Shown here: positions 16,502 through 24,181 of the stretch, in pieces
Layout of the letters: each line of letters begins with the position of its first letter
How positions within the stretch are numbered: position 1 is the stretch's first letter
Assembly (NCBI RefSeq): GCF_009733595.1
Contig: NZ_WOFH01000002.1
Location: 186,001-250,000 of the forward strand
Source: Actinomadura litoris
GTDB taxonomy: Bacteria; Actinomycetota; Actinomycetes; Streptosporangiales; Streptosporangiaceae
DNA length: 64,000 nt
Direction of reading: 5' to 3'
Position numbers and translations under genes: made by a program
The notes under the pieces: generated by a model
Seen by the model: only the letters and a program-made list of their open reading frames with translations
Database searches by the model: none
What the model was told of the DNA's origin: nothing

Positions 16502-17549
16502 GGTCACCGCGCCACCCGAGGCCACCGCGCCACCGGAGGTCACCGCGCGGTCTGAGGCCCTCGCGCGGTCCGAGGCCCTCGGGCGGTCTGAGGCCGTCGC
16601 GCGGTCTGAGGCCCTCGCGCCGCCGGAGGCCCTCGCGCGGTCCGAAGCTCTCGCGCGGTCTGAGGCCGCCGCGCGGTCCGAAGCCCTCGCGCGGTCTGAG
16701 GCCACCGTGCGGTCCGAGGCCACCGTGCGGTCCGAGGTCGTCGCGCGCGGTGTCCGCTTCCACGTGCGGACGATGGGCCCGGACGACCCCGGCGCGCCCG
16801 TCGTCGTGTTCGTCCACGGGCTCGTCCGCGACAACCTGTCGAGCTTCTACTGCACGCTCGCCTGCCCCGTCGCGGCGGCCGGGGCGCGCGCCGTCCTGTA
16901 CGACCTGCGCGGGCACGGCCTCACCGAGTGCCCGCCCACCGGGTACGGGCCCGCCGACGCCGTCGCCGACCTGCTCGCCCTCCTCGACGCGCTCGGCCAC
17001 ACCGCGCCAGTGCACCTGGTGGCCAACAGCTGGGGCGGCGCCGTCGCGCTCAACGCCGCCCTGACCGCCCCCGACCGGGTCGCGGGGCTCGCGCTGATCG
17101 AGGCGCACGGACCGTCCGAGCGTCCCGCCGAGTGGAACGAGGGCCTGCTCAACACGCTCGGGGAGTTCGCGCTGATGCTGGAGCACGACCGTCCCGCCGA
17201 GCGGTTCCGCGCGCTCGGCTGGCGGCGCAGCGGGCGGTTCGCCGCGACCGCCGGAGCCCTGATCAACGGCACGACCCTGCTGGAGGACCTCGCCGCGGCG
17301 GGGCCCCTCGGCCCCGCCGACCTGGCCGCCCTCGCCTGCCCGGTCCTCGCCGTCTACGGCGAGCACTCGGACCTGCTGGAGGCCGGGCGGCTGCTGCCGC
17401 GCTCCGTCCCCGGCTGCACGCTCCACGTCATGCCCGGCTGCGCCCACGACGTTCTGCAGGACAGGACGGCCGAGCTCCTGGAGGTCCTCCTGCCGTGGCT
17501 GGCCCACCACGCGGGCACCCGCGTGCCCGGCGGCGGGGGAGCGCGATGA
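16494..17549 (+). CDS. Alpha/beta hydrolase with hexapeptide-repeat N-terminus (probable chain-release or acyl-processing enzyme)
   Basis: 351 residues. Residues 6-83 are 13 tandem hexapeptides of the type A-R-S-E-A-L, encoded by an 18-bp minisatellite. The alpha/beta hydrolase fold runs from about residue 85: oxyanion 'VFVHGLV', nucleophile Ser179 in 'ANSWGG' (an N-x-S variant of GxSxG), an acid near 'YGEHSD' and His318 in 'GCAHDV'. There is no signal peptide, so it is cytoplasmic. Its position directly after the ACP suggests that it releases or edits the PKS product as a type II thioesterase-like enzyme. The start ATG 16494 overlaps the ACP stop and has GAGG upstream; a later start would remove the repeats but break the coupling. 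Confidence 0.8.
   Translation: MPEVTAPPEATAPPEVTARSEALARSEALGRSEAVARSEALAPPEALARSEALARSEAAARSEALARSEATVRSEATVRSEVVARGVRFHVRTMGPDDPGAPVVVFVHGLVRDNLSSFYCTLACPVAAAGARAVLYDLRGHGLTECPPTGYGPADAVADLLALLDALGHTAPVHLVANSWGGAVALNAALTAPDRVAGLALIEAHGPSERPAEWNEGLLNTLGEFALMLEHDRPAERFRALGWRRSGRFAATAGALINGTTLLEDLAAAGPLGPADLAALACPVLAVYGEHSDLLEAGRLLPRSVPGCTLHVMPGCAHDVLQDRTAELLEVLLPWLAHHAGTRVPGGGGAR
16509..16742 (+). repeat. 18-bp tandem minisatellite, 13 units, in frame in the hydrolase gene
   Basis: Units of 18 bp (consensus GCGCGGTCTGAGGCCCTC) encode hexapeptides ARSEAL, with variants APPEAT, APPEVT, GRSEAV, APPEAL, ARSEAA, VRSEAT and VRSEVV. Thirteen full units span 234 bp with no frame change. The high identity between neighbouring units indicates recent slippage or unequal crossing-over. 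Confidence 0.9.
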
Positions 17550-18775
17550 GCCCGCGCCGCGTCCAGGTGCCGTCCCTGCTCGGCGACCGGCCGCTTCCGC
17601 AGGCCGCGCGCGGGAAGCGGCCCGAGCGGCGGTTCCTGTTCGCCGTCCCGCCGCTCACCGGGCACGTCAACCCGACCGTGGCGGTGGCGGCCGAGCTGGT
17701 CCGGCGCGGCCACAAGGTCGCCTGGACGGGCCACCGCACCACCCTCGAACCCCTCCTGCGCGCCGGGTCCCGGATCTTCACCTCGGTCGACCCCGGCTTC
17801 GCCGCCCGGCTGCCCGCGCTCCGCGAGGCGTGGCTGAAGCTGCGCGGCCCCGCCGCGTTCCGCTTCCTCTGGGAGGAGTTCGTCGTCCCCCTCGGGCACG
17901 CGATGACGCCCGGCGTCGGCACCGCCATCGACCGCTTCCGCGCCGACGTCGTCGTCGCCGACCAACTCGTGCTCGCCGCGCCCGTCGTGGCCCGGCTCCG
18001 CGAGCTGCCCTGGGCGACCTCGGCGACCACCTCCGCCGAGCTGGCCCGGCCGCTGGCGGGCATGCCGAGGATCGAGGAGTGGGTGCGCGACCAGATCGGC
18101 GCGTTCCAGGGCGCCCACGGCGTGCAGGGCCCGCCGGACCCGCGCTTCTCCGACCACCTCGTGCTGGTCTTCTCGACCGCCGCGCTGGTCGGCGACACCT
18201 CGCCGTTCCCCGGCCACTTCGCCTTCGTCGGCCCCGCTCTCGGCCGCCCCTCCGCGAGCGCCTTCCCCTGGGACTGGCTGGACGGCCGGCCCGCCGTCCT
18301 GATCTCCCTCGGCACGATCAACGGGCCGTCCGGCGAGCGGTTCTTCCAGGTCGCCGCCGACGCCGTCCGGGGGCTGGACGCGCAGGCCGTCATCGCCGGG
18401 CCGGCCGGGCTCGCCGACGTGCCGGGCAACGTGCTCGTCCGCGACCACGTCCCGCAGCTCAAGCTGCTCGAACGGCTCTCGGCCGTCGTCTGCCACGGCG
18501 GGCACAACACCGTCTGCGAGACGCTCTCGCACGGGCTGCCGCTGGTGGTCGCGCCGATCCGCGACGACCAGCCGATCATCGCGCGGCAGGTCGAGGCGGC
18601 GGGCGCGGGGATCCCGGTCCGGTTCTCCCGCGTCCGCGCCGCCGAACTGCGCGCCGCGCTGGAGACCGTCCTCGCCGACGGGCCGCACCGGGCCGCCGCG
18701 CGCCGCGTCCGCGACTCCTTCGCCGCCGCCGGGGGCGCCGCCGAGGCGGCCGACCGGCTGGAGAGGCTCGCGTGA
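17546..18775 (+). CDS. GT1-family glycosyltransferase (MGT/UGT type)
   Basis: A 409-residue GT-B fold enzyme that transfers a sugar from an NDP-sugar to a lipophilic acceptor. The N-terminal domain opens with 'FLFAVPPLTGHVNPTVAVAAEL', as in macrolide and antibiotic glycosyltransferases. The C-terminal donor-binding signature is clear: 'VLISLGTIN', 'DHVPQLKLLERLSAVVCHGG' and 'HNTVCETLSHGLPLVVAP', ending 'RDDQPIIA'. Usual length for the family, no membrane segment. It overlaps the hydrolase stop (ATGA), so it belongs to the PKS operon and most likely glycosylates its product. The sugar cannot be read from sequence, and no NDP-sugar biosynthesis genes are nearby. Confidence 0.88.
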   Translation: MSPRRVQVPSLLGDRPLPQAARGKRPERRFLFAVPPLTGHVNPTVAVAAELVRRGHKVAWTGHRTTLEPLLRAGSRIFTSVDPGFAARLPALREAWLKLRGPAAFRFLWEEFVVPLGHAMTPGVGTAIDRFRADVVVADQLVLAAPVVARLRELPWATSATTSAELARPLAGMPRIEEWVRDQIGAFQGAHGVQGPPDPRFSDHLVLVFSTAALVGDTSPFPGHFAFVGPALGRPSASAFPWDWLDGRPAVLISLGTINGPSGERFFQVAADAVRGLDAQAVIAGPAGLADVPGNVLVRDHVPQLKLLERLSAVVCHGGHNTVCETLSHGLPLVVAPIRDDQPIIARQVEAAGAGIPVRFSRVRAAELRAALETVLADGPHRAAARRVRDSFAAAGGAAEAADRLERLA

Positions 18776-19458
18776 CCTGGCTGCCCCTGCTGGTGGCGGC
18801 CGTGCTCCTCGCCGACGCCGCGCGCCTGCGCCGCCGCGTCGCCGCCCTGCGGGTGCTGCCCACGCCGCCGCCCCGCGCGCCGCTGCGCTGGGACGGCGCC
18901 CTCGGCGCCGGAGCGCTGGTCGTCGCCGAGGGAGCCGTACTGTCGGCGCAGACCCGGCGGGCCGCCCTGGCCCGCGGCCGCGACCTGCGGCGGCTCGACC
19001 TGATCCCGGCGGACCTGCCGGTCGTCCGCGCGCTCGACCTCGCCCGCGCCCCGCACGACCCGGGGTTCGCGAGCGTCGTCGGGGGCGGTCCGGGCCCGGC
19101 CGACCGGGTCGTCGTGCCCTGCCACCTGACCCCGCGCGCGCACGCGTGCCGGGGGCGCGCGGCGTCCCTGCGGGCGGCGGGCCTGTCCCCCGGCCGGACG
19201 GTCGCCCGCTCGGTGTGCACGCTCGCGGCCGTGCTGGCGTCCCTGCCGGCGTCGCTGCCCACCGACTGGGGCGCGGTCGCCGTCGTCGCCTACTGCGCCG
19301 TCCCGTACGTCGTCTTCTGCGGGACGCCGCTGTCGCCCCGGGACCTGCACCGCATGGCGCTGCTGCGTCCCGTCCTGACCCCGTGGACGTGGTGGCGGAC
19401 GCTCGCCGAGGGCCTCCCGCTCGGGCACTCCCGCCGTCCGGCCAGGGAGAAGGCGTGA
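18772..19458 (+). CDS. Small membrane protein of unknown function in the PKS operon
   Basis: 228 residues, start GTG 18772 overlapping the glycosyltransferase stop (GTGA). I do not recognise a family. Visible features are an N-terminal hydrophobic stretch ('WLPLLVAAVLLADAARL'), a soluble middle part rich in Arg and Ala, and a second hydrophobic segment ('WGAVAVVAYCAVPYVVF') near residues 163-180. Cysteines are sparse and there is no obvious catalytic triad or nucleotide motif. The operon position suggests a membrane role for the glycosylated lipid, such as a glycosyltransferase partner or transport helper, but that is inference only. Confidence 0.6.
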   Translation: MTWLPLLVAAVLLADAARLRRRVAALRVLPTPPPRAPLRWDGALGAGALVVAEGAVLSAQTRRAALARGRDLRRLDLIPADLPVVRALDLARAPHDPGFASVVGGGPGPADRVVVPCHLTPRAHACRGRAASLRAAGLSPGRTVARSVCTLAAVLASLPASLPTDWGAVAVVAYCAVPYVVFCGTPLSPRDLHRMALLRPVLTPWTWWRTLAEGLPLGHSRRPAREKA

Positions 19459-20174
19459 CCGGCCCGGCGGCGCCCCCGGACCTGTGGGTGGTCGGGTACG
19501 TCTTCGAGCAGGTCTTCGGCCGCGCGCCGGAGACCGTCCAGCGCGTCCCCGCGACCCTCGCCCTCCTGGACGGCTGGACGGTGACGCTCCCCTGGGGAGC
19601 GGTCGCCGCCGCCCACCGCACCGACGACGGCTCCGTCTCGCTGTACTCCATGAACCACTACCGCATGGCCCCGGTTTCGGACATGCCGGAATGGGCGGCC
19701 GAGGCGAGCGCCGCTCTCGCCGCGTTCGCGACGCCCGCCCCCGGGACGCGCCTTCTCCTCAACCGCGAACTGCCCGCCGCGTTGGGCCTCCTCAACGGCG
19801 ACGAAACCGTCCAGGCGACCACGAGGGCCCTCAACGACCTCCACGGCCGGACGAACCCGCCGCTCACGCCCCCCGAGTCCGCCGGCCCGGACCAGCGCCT
19901 GCTGATCATCGTCCTCCCGCCGGGCCCGTCCGGCGCTCCGCTCCCCGCCCCGCGACGCGCCTGTGGGGATCATCCGCTCACCGGCGCCCACACCTTCGGC
20001 GATCCGCTCCGGGACCTCGCGCTGACGACGGCCCTGGAGGCGGGCGCTCTCGGCGGCCGCTCGATAGGCGCCTGCGTGGTGGTTATAACCCCCGTCTCCG
20101 CCGTTCCCCGAATACGCGCGGCCGTTACCGCGCGCCTTCCGGATCCGCCCCGATATCTGACGGCACCCCTCTGA
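19455..20174 (+). CDS. Galactokinase-like protein with degenerate active-site motifs
   Basis: 239 residues, GTG start overlapping the previous stop (GTGA), last gene of the PKS operon. The text follows a shortened galactokinase: N-terminal 'FEQVFGRAPETVQRVP', central 'ELPAALGLLNGDETVQ' followed by 'ATTRALNDLHG' where galactokinases have P-x-G-x-G-L-S-S-S-A and an 'AL.DL.G' helix, then 'DPLRDLALTTALEAGALGG' and 'RSIGACVVVITP' matching the C-terminal GHMP segment. The 'GRVNLIGEHTDY' sugar-binding motif and the Ser-rich phosphate loop are absent, and galactokinases are usually 350-400 residues. It is therefore probably a non-catalytic paralogue. The homology call is by eye and moderate; an unrelated fold is possible. 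Confidence 0.5.
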   Translation: MTGPAAPPDLWVVGYVFEQVFGRAPETVQRVPATLALLDGWTVTLPWGAVAAAHRTDDGSVSLYSMNHYRMAPVSDMPEWAAEASAALAAFATPAPGTRLLLNRELPAALGLLNGDETVQATTRALNDLHGRTNPPLTPPESAGPDQRLLIIVLPPGPSGAPLPAPRRACGDHPLTGAHTFGDPLRDLALTTALEAGALGGRSIGACVVVITPVSAVPRIRAAVTARLPDPPRYLTAPL

Positions 20175-20190
20175 CCTCCGCCTATTTCTG

Positions 20191-20196
20191 TATTCT
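20191..20196 (+). promoter_or_regulatory. -10 box of a leaderless promoter
   Basis: TATTCT stands seven bases before the ATG at 20204, the distance expected when transcription starts at or next to the start codon. No Shine-Dalgarno sequence precedes that ATG, which agrees with leaderless translation. Confidence 0.5.
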
Positions 20197-20203
20197 GCAC
20201 GGC

Positions 20204-20563
20204 ATGTCAGGAACGAAGATCAATCCAGCCTTTGTCATCTTCGCCGCGGCGGGCTTCGTGATCGTGGGATTCGCGCTGTTCGGCAGCACCGTCGCCGGCG
20301 CTGGGATCGACGACCCGGACGAGAACAAGGCGGAGATCACGCTCCAGCTCTCGGCCATGCTCAACTACTGCGTCGCCGGGCTGGTGCTGGTCCTCATCGG
20401 CGTCGGGTTCCAGATCGCGAGCGGCGGCGCGAAGACCCCGGCCGCGCTCCCCGGCCCGGCGCCCTACGGCCCGCCCCAGCCCTACCAGGCGCAGCGGCCG
20501 CAGGCTCCCGGCCGGCCCTGGGGGCAGCAGGCGCCCGGCCCGCATCCTCCGGCCCAGGGCTAG
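20204..20563 (+). CDS. Small two-helix membrane protein with proline/glutamine-rich tail
   Basis: 119 residues. Two hydrophobic segments (about 9-30 and 52-70) are separated by an acidic loop ('DDPDENKAE'), and a C-terminal tail of about 45 residues is rich in Pro, Gln and Gly with PYGPPQPYQ-like text. Probably an inner-membrane protein with a disordered cytoplasmic tail; function unknown. It is read separately from the PKS operon, from its own -10 box, and its last four bases overlap the end of the convergent DUF1361 gene. Confidence 0.7.
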   Translation: MSGTKINPAFVIFAAAGFVIVGFALFGSTVAGAGIDDPDENKAEITLQLSAMLNYCVAGLVLVLIGVGFQIASGGAKTPAALPGPAPYGPPQPYQAQRPQAPGRPWGQQAPGPHPPAQG

Positions 20564-21285
20564 AGCGAGGCCAGCGCGCCCTGGACCCGCCGCGCCCCCT
20601 CCAGGGCGGCGTCACGGAAGGCGACCGCGAGCGCCCGTGTCATGAAATGCCCGACCCAGGTCACCGCGAACGTGCCGAGGATCAGCGCCGGGGCCCACTG
20701 CCAGGTCAGGTGCACGACGATCCGCTCCAGCGCCGCCTGCGGGGCCACGACCGGCTCCCAGCTGTTCAGCCGGGCCCACCGTCCGAGGAAGATCCCGATG
20801 GCGCAGAGCGCGTGCGCGGCGACCGTGACACGCCACCGCCACGCCCCGAGCCCGATCCGGGTGAGGTACCGCAGGGCACCGCCGAGCGCCAGGTAGTAGG
20901 CGAGGAAACCCGATCCGACGAGCACCGCGTAAACCGGGAGGACGGCCGTCACCACCGGCCCGTCCTGCGTCGAGAGCACGATGTCACCGCGCAGATGCAC
21001 GAGGTCGGTGACCACATAGGGCGCGTTGGGCAGGAACAGCGCGAACAGCACCAGCCCCGCCCACCACAATGGCGACCGCGACGGACTCCGCCGCCGAAAG
21101 AGCACACAGCCGAGCCCCACCGGAATCCACGCCAGCAGGATGTTCCAGCCCATCCACCAGGCGTCCCGGCGGAGAACACCGTCCAGATTGGGCGCCACCT
21201 GCTCCACGAGAGTCATTTCCCCATAATGCCCGACCGCCTCGCGTGGCGCCCGCGATGGCTCGGAACCGGGCGGAACCGCCGCCAT
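20560..21285 (-). CDS. DUF1361-family integral membrane protein
   Basis: 241 residues with about six hydrophobic segments. The family hallmark 'LFLPNAPYVVTDLVHLR' is present near residue 85, preceded by 'NILLAWIPVGLGCVLF'. The biochemical role of DUF1361 proteins is unknown. ATG 21285 gives an N-terminal extension of 23 soluble residues; Met24 (21216) with GGGGA close upstream would also be a credible start and leaves the first helix intact. It is monocistronic and convergent with the 20204 gene. Confidence 0.8.
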   Translation of the reverse strand: MAAVPPGSEPSRAPREAVGHYGEMTLVEQVAPNLDGVLRRDAWWMGWNILLAWIPVGLGCVLFRRRSPSRSPLWWAGLVLFALFLPNAPYVVTDLVHLRGDIVLSTQDGPVVTAVLPVYAVLVGSGFLAYYLALGGALRYLTRIGLGAWRWRVTVAAHALCAIGIFLGRWARLNSWEPVVAPQAALERIVVHLTWQWAPALILGTFAVTWVGHFMTRALAVAFRDAALEGARRVQGALASL

Positions 21286-21330
21286 TCCGGCGGCGAATCG
21301 AAATGGCGGCGCGGGGGCCAGCGGCGCGGG

Positions 21331-22581
21331 TCAGGAGAGCCGGCGGCGCAGGCGGTGGGTGCGGCGGGCCAGCCGCACCGGCACCTCGCCCCGCTCGCTG
21401 GCCTCCTGAAGGGTCCGCTCCATCGCCGACAGCAGGTCGGGGCCGAGTCCCGCGCGGATGGCGACGGCGTCCGCCCGGCCGTCGGAGGGGGCGCTGAACA
21501 GCCGCGCGACCAGCGCCGCCGCCGACGCGGCCGCCGCCGGGACCGCCACCAGCAGCGACCCCGCGCAGGCGAACGCGGCGAACAGCAGGACCGGCAGGAA
21601 CCCTGCCGGACGGTGCCAGCCGACGGCCCGCCGCCACATCGGGCCGACCGGCGACCACAGCGCCCGCAGCACCCACTGCGCCGCCCGGTTCGGCAGCGCG
21701 AGCTGGGCGTGGACGAACACCGGCAGCAGGCGCGCGCCGAACGCGTGGCCCACCTCGTGGGCGAGGACGCCGGCGAGCTGCTCGGCCGAGAGCGCCGAGG
21801 CGGAATGGGAGGTCACCGTGATGACGCGGCCCGCCGGGGCGCAGGCGGTCAGCTCGCCGGAGTCGGTGACCAGCAGCCGGTAGGTGCGGGGGTCGAGGCC
21901 GAGCCGGTGCCGGACGTCCCGCCACGCCTCCGCGATCAGGGCCGCCTCGGACTCGGCGGCGGCGCGGTGGCCGTACACGTGGCGCGCGGTGGACGGCGCC
22001 AGGGCGAGCAGCGTGACCAGGACCCACCCGCCGACCAGCGCCGCCGGGCCCCACAGCGGCCACAGCAGGTGCAGCGCGTAGGCGGCGGGCGCGACGGCGA
22101 CCGCCTCCACGCCGAGGACGACGGGCAGGCCGATCGCGGCCCCGCGCTGCGGGGTCGGCGCGGGACGCGGGGCCGCCTTGACCAGGTCGGGCGGCGGGGG
22201 CGCGGCTTCCGCCGGAGCCTCGTCCGCCGGGCCGTCGCCGGCGGGCCCGTCGTCGGGCGGGTCGGCGCCGGCCGGGGCGTTGTCCGCCGGGCCGTCGCCG
22301 GTTCTCGCGTTGCTCGTCGTCTCGCCGTCCGGCGGGAGCCGCGGGGCGGTCGGTCTCGGCGGACGGGGCAGGTCGGCCGTCTTCGGAGGTGAGCGCCTCG
22401 CGGCCGGTTCCGGGGAGGGAAGCGGGCCCAGGGGGGCGGGAGGGGGGTTGGAGGCGGGACGGTGCGCTCGGGCGGGCTTGCCCTCATAGGGGCGGGAGCG
22501 GTCCGTCCACACGTCCCCGTCCCAGTAGCGTTCGCGTCCCATCCAGTGGGGGTCGGGGTACCACCCGGGCTCGGCGCTCAC
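21331..22581 (-). CDS. M48-family zinc metalloprotease, HtpX-like, with DUF2510 N-terminus
   Basis: 416 residues. The N-terminus 'AEPGWYPDPHWMGRERYWDG' is a DUF2510 module, a small Trp-rich domain common on actinobacterial membrane proteins. A disordered Pro/Ala/Asp-rich linker of about 100 residues follows, then two membrane helices (about 150-195) and the protease core with the gluzincin motif 'HEVGH' (His275, Glu276, His279). Two further hydrophobic segments flank a distal 'SDGRADAVAI', likely supplying the third zinc ligand. By homology to HtpX it would degrade misfolded membrane proteins. The GTG start lies three bases after the stop of the upstream 22585-22983 gene, so the two are translationally coupled. 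Confidence 0.85.
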   Translation of the reverse strand: MSAEPGWYPDPHWMGRERYWDGDVWTDRSRPYEGKPARAHRPASNPPPAPLGPLPSPEPAARRSPPKTADLPRPPRPTAPRLPPDGETTSNARTGDGPADNAPAGADPPDDGPAGDGPADEAPAEAAPPPPDLVKAAPRPAPTPQRGAAIGLPVVLGVEAVAVAPAAYALHLLWPLWGPAALVGGWVLVTLLALAPSTARHVYGHRAAAESEAALIAEAWRDVRHRLGLDPRTYRLLVTDSGELTACAPAGRVITVTSHSASALSAEQLAGVLAHEVGHAFGARLLPVFVHAQLALPNRAAQWVLRALWSPVGPMWRRAVGWHRPAGFLPVLLFAAFACAGSLLVAVPAAAASAAALVARLFSAPSDGRADAVAIRAGLGPDLLSAMERTLQEASERGEVPVRLARRTHRLRRRLS

Positions 22582-22584
22582 CGG

Positions 22585-22983
22585 TCAGAGCTTCGGCGTG
22601 AAGGGGCGCCGGTGCGCCGGGTCGCCGGGCTCGGCGAGCCCGCGCATCGCGGTCTCGACCAGGGCGACGGACTCCTGGAGCGCGACGAGGCGGGCGCCCT
22701 CGCGGCGGTAGGTGTCCATGACCGCGTCGATGCCGTGCGGCGGGACGAGCTCGCCGAGGTCGACGCGGGCGGTGCGGAAGCCCTCGCGGGCCGCCTCGAC
22801 GGACGCCGCCACGTGGTGGCGGGCCATCCGGGCGAGCGTGAGGGGGTAGCGGCGCAGGATCCCGTAGCGCCGGTACTCCGGCGGGACGAGTTCGAGCAGC
22901 CAGGCCATGGCGGTGTCCTCGAAGCGGTCGGTGCCCGGGGGGTGCACCTGCGCGGGCCAGCCGGGCGGGACATGGGCGCTCAC
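22585..22983 (-). CDS. Conserved hypothetical soluble protein coupled to the M48 protease
   Basis: 132 residues, GTG start, mostly helical, without membrane segments, signal peptide or known motif. It contains Arg-rich helices ('YRRYGILRRYPLTLARMARHH') and a Glu/Ala-rich C-terminal helix. It is directly upstream of, and three bases from, the M48 protease gene, so the two probably act together. Function not recognised. Confidence 0.65.
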   Translation of the reverse strand: MSAHVPPGWPAQVHPPGTDRFEDTAMAWLLELVPPEYRRYGILRRYPLTLARMARHHVAASVEAAREGFRTARVDLGELVPPHGIDAVMDTYRREGARLVALQESVALVETAMRGLAEPGDPAHRRPFTPKL

Positions 22984-23031
22984 TCGGTCAGGATATCCCG
23001 ATGCTCGAACTCGTGTTCGAACGGGACGGGG

Positions 23032-23385
23032 TCAGTCCGCCACACCGGGCTCGCTGCGGCGGATACGGATCTTGCCGGAGTCCAGGTCGTCGCGGCGCGA
23101 CGCCCCGGACCCCGCCTGCTCGTGGTCGTCCTGCCGCAGGATCTTCTCCCGCTGCTGCTCCTCCTGTTTGACCTTCTTGGAGCCCTCGAACGCGGAGGCG
23201 AGGTCCTCGAACATGCCGCCGCCGAAACCGGCACCGGTCTCGCCGTCACCACGGATGGCGCCCATCAGGGACGACTTGCCCGTCCCCTCGCGGGGCCACT
23301 CGACGATCTCCTGCTCGGCCGGCTCGGGCCTGTTGCCCATGGCACGGCCCTTGACGCGCTTGCGGCGGCGAAAGGGTGACTTCAC
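23032..23385 (-). CDS. Small charged hypothetical protein
   Basis: 117 residues from a GTG start with GGAG seven bases upstream. The N-terminus is strongly basic ('KSPFRRRKRVKGR'), the middle contains 'GGGMFEDLASAFEGSKKVKQEEQQREK', which is likely a helix, and the rest appears disordered with many Asp, Glu and Arg. It resembles short actinobacterial proteins of the DUF6191 kind, but I am not sure of that assignment. No cofactor or catalytic motif is visible. Confidence 0.55.
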   Translation of the reverse strand: MKSPFRRRKRVKGRAMGNRPEPAEQEIVEWPREGTGKSSLMGAIRGDGETGAGFGGGMFEDLASAFEGSKKVKQEEQQREKILRQDDHEQAGSGASRRDDLDSGKIRIRRSEPGVAD

Positions 23386-23446
23386 ACACTCTCCAACGCG
23401 ATGAGTCTCCAGATTGATCCCGGCGGGCGGCCGGGCCCCGAGCCTG

Positions 23447-24070
23447 TCAGGTCCCGAACGACCACCGGGTGGGAGATCCGGTGAAGTCTCCCTGGCGCAT
23501 CCCGAACGCCCGCTGCGGCCGTACCGCTACGGTCGCGTTCACCACGGGGTCCAGGAAGTCCACACGATAGCCGGTGGCGTACTTGGCGTTGACGAGGTCG
23601 ATGAACCGCTGGAGCGCGCCCGGCTCGGTGACGACCTTGGCGGTCCCCTCGATGACCACGGGTTCCTCCGCCTCCTCGGTCGTCACGACGACGTTGGGGT
23701 TGGCCCGCAGGTTCACCATCTTGCGGGACGGGACGCTGCTGCTGAACATCAGCTCCTCCCCGGACCACGCGCCCCACACGGGCATCGCGTGCGGGCGCCC
23801 GTCCGGCCGGACGGTGCACAGCCAGAAGTTGCGGGCGGCGCGGAGGCGCTCCACGGCCCAGGCCCACGGCAGCAGGCCGCTGCCCTCGTCCGCGCCCAGG
23901 ATGCCGTAGCCGGGCATGTGCGGACGGTCCGCCGCCGGGTGCGCGGCGCGTCCGGGCGGGGCGAACGGCAGGGCGGGCCCCCGCGCGGACGCGGCGGGGT
24001 CCGGGCGGGTGGGCACGGGTCGCGGTTCGGTGGCGGGCTCCGGTCGAGCTGCGGCGCCGGAAGCCGACAT
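23447..24070 (-). CDS. Pyridoxamine 5'-phosphate oxidase-fold protein, F420/flavin-dependent class
   Basis: 207 residues. A disordered Pro/Ala-rich N-terminus of about 50 residues precedes a split-barrel domain: 'RNFWLCTVRPDGRPHAMPVW', 'SSVPSRKMVNLRANPNVVV' and 'VIEGTAKVV' are the usual strands and phosphate-binding basic residues of PPOX-class proteins, many of which bind F420 or FMN in actinobacteria. The distal 'NAKYATGYRVDFLDP' also fits that group. The substrate cannot be inferred. ATG 24070 is supported by GGGGAGAACGCC before it. It is divergent from the Nif3 operon. Confidence 0.82.
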   Translation of the reverse strand: MSASGAAARPEPATEPRPVPTRPDPAASARGPALPFAPPGRAAHPAADRPHMPGYGILGADEGSGLLPWAWAVERLRAARNFWLCTVRPDGRPHAMPVWGAWSGEELMFSSSVPSRKMVNLRANPNVVVTTEEAEEPVVIEGTAKVVTEPGALQRFIDLVNAKYATGYRVDFLDPVVNATVAVRPQRAFGMRQGDFTGSPTRWSFGT

Positions 24071-24168
24071 GGCGTTCTCCCCTCGGTCGGGCTCTCCCGG
24101 ACATATCGTTTCAGACCGCGGCGCCGGGCGGTAACGCTCGGTGGCTCCGCGGGAGCGGCTCGGCGCGG

Positions 24169-24174
24169 TAACCT
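24169..24174 (+). promoter_or_regulatory. -10 box of a leaderless promoter for the Nif3 operon
   Basis: TAACCT lies seven bases before the GTG start codon at 24182. No Shine-Dalgarno sequence is present, so the transcript is probably leaderless. Confidence 0.45.
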
Positions 24175-24181
24175 GCGGGAC

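Noticed and set aside
16509..16742. CRISPR array
   Set aside because: The repeat has no spacers: 18-bp units are contiguous and in frame within the hydrolase gene.
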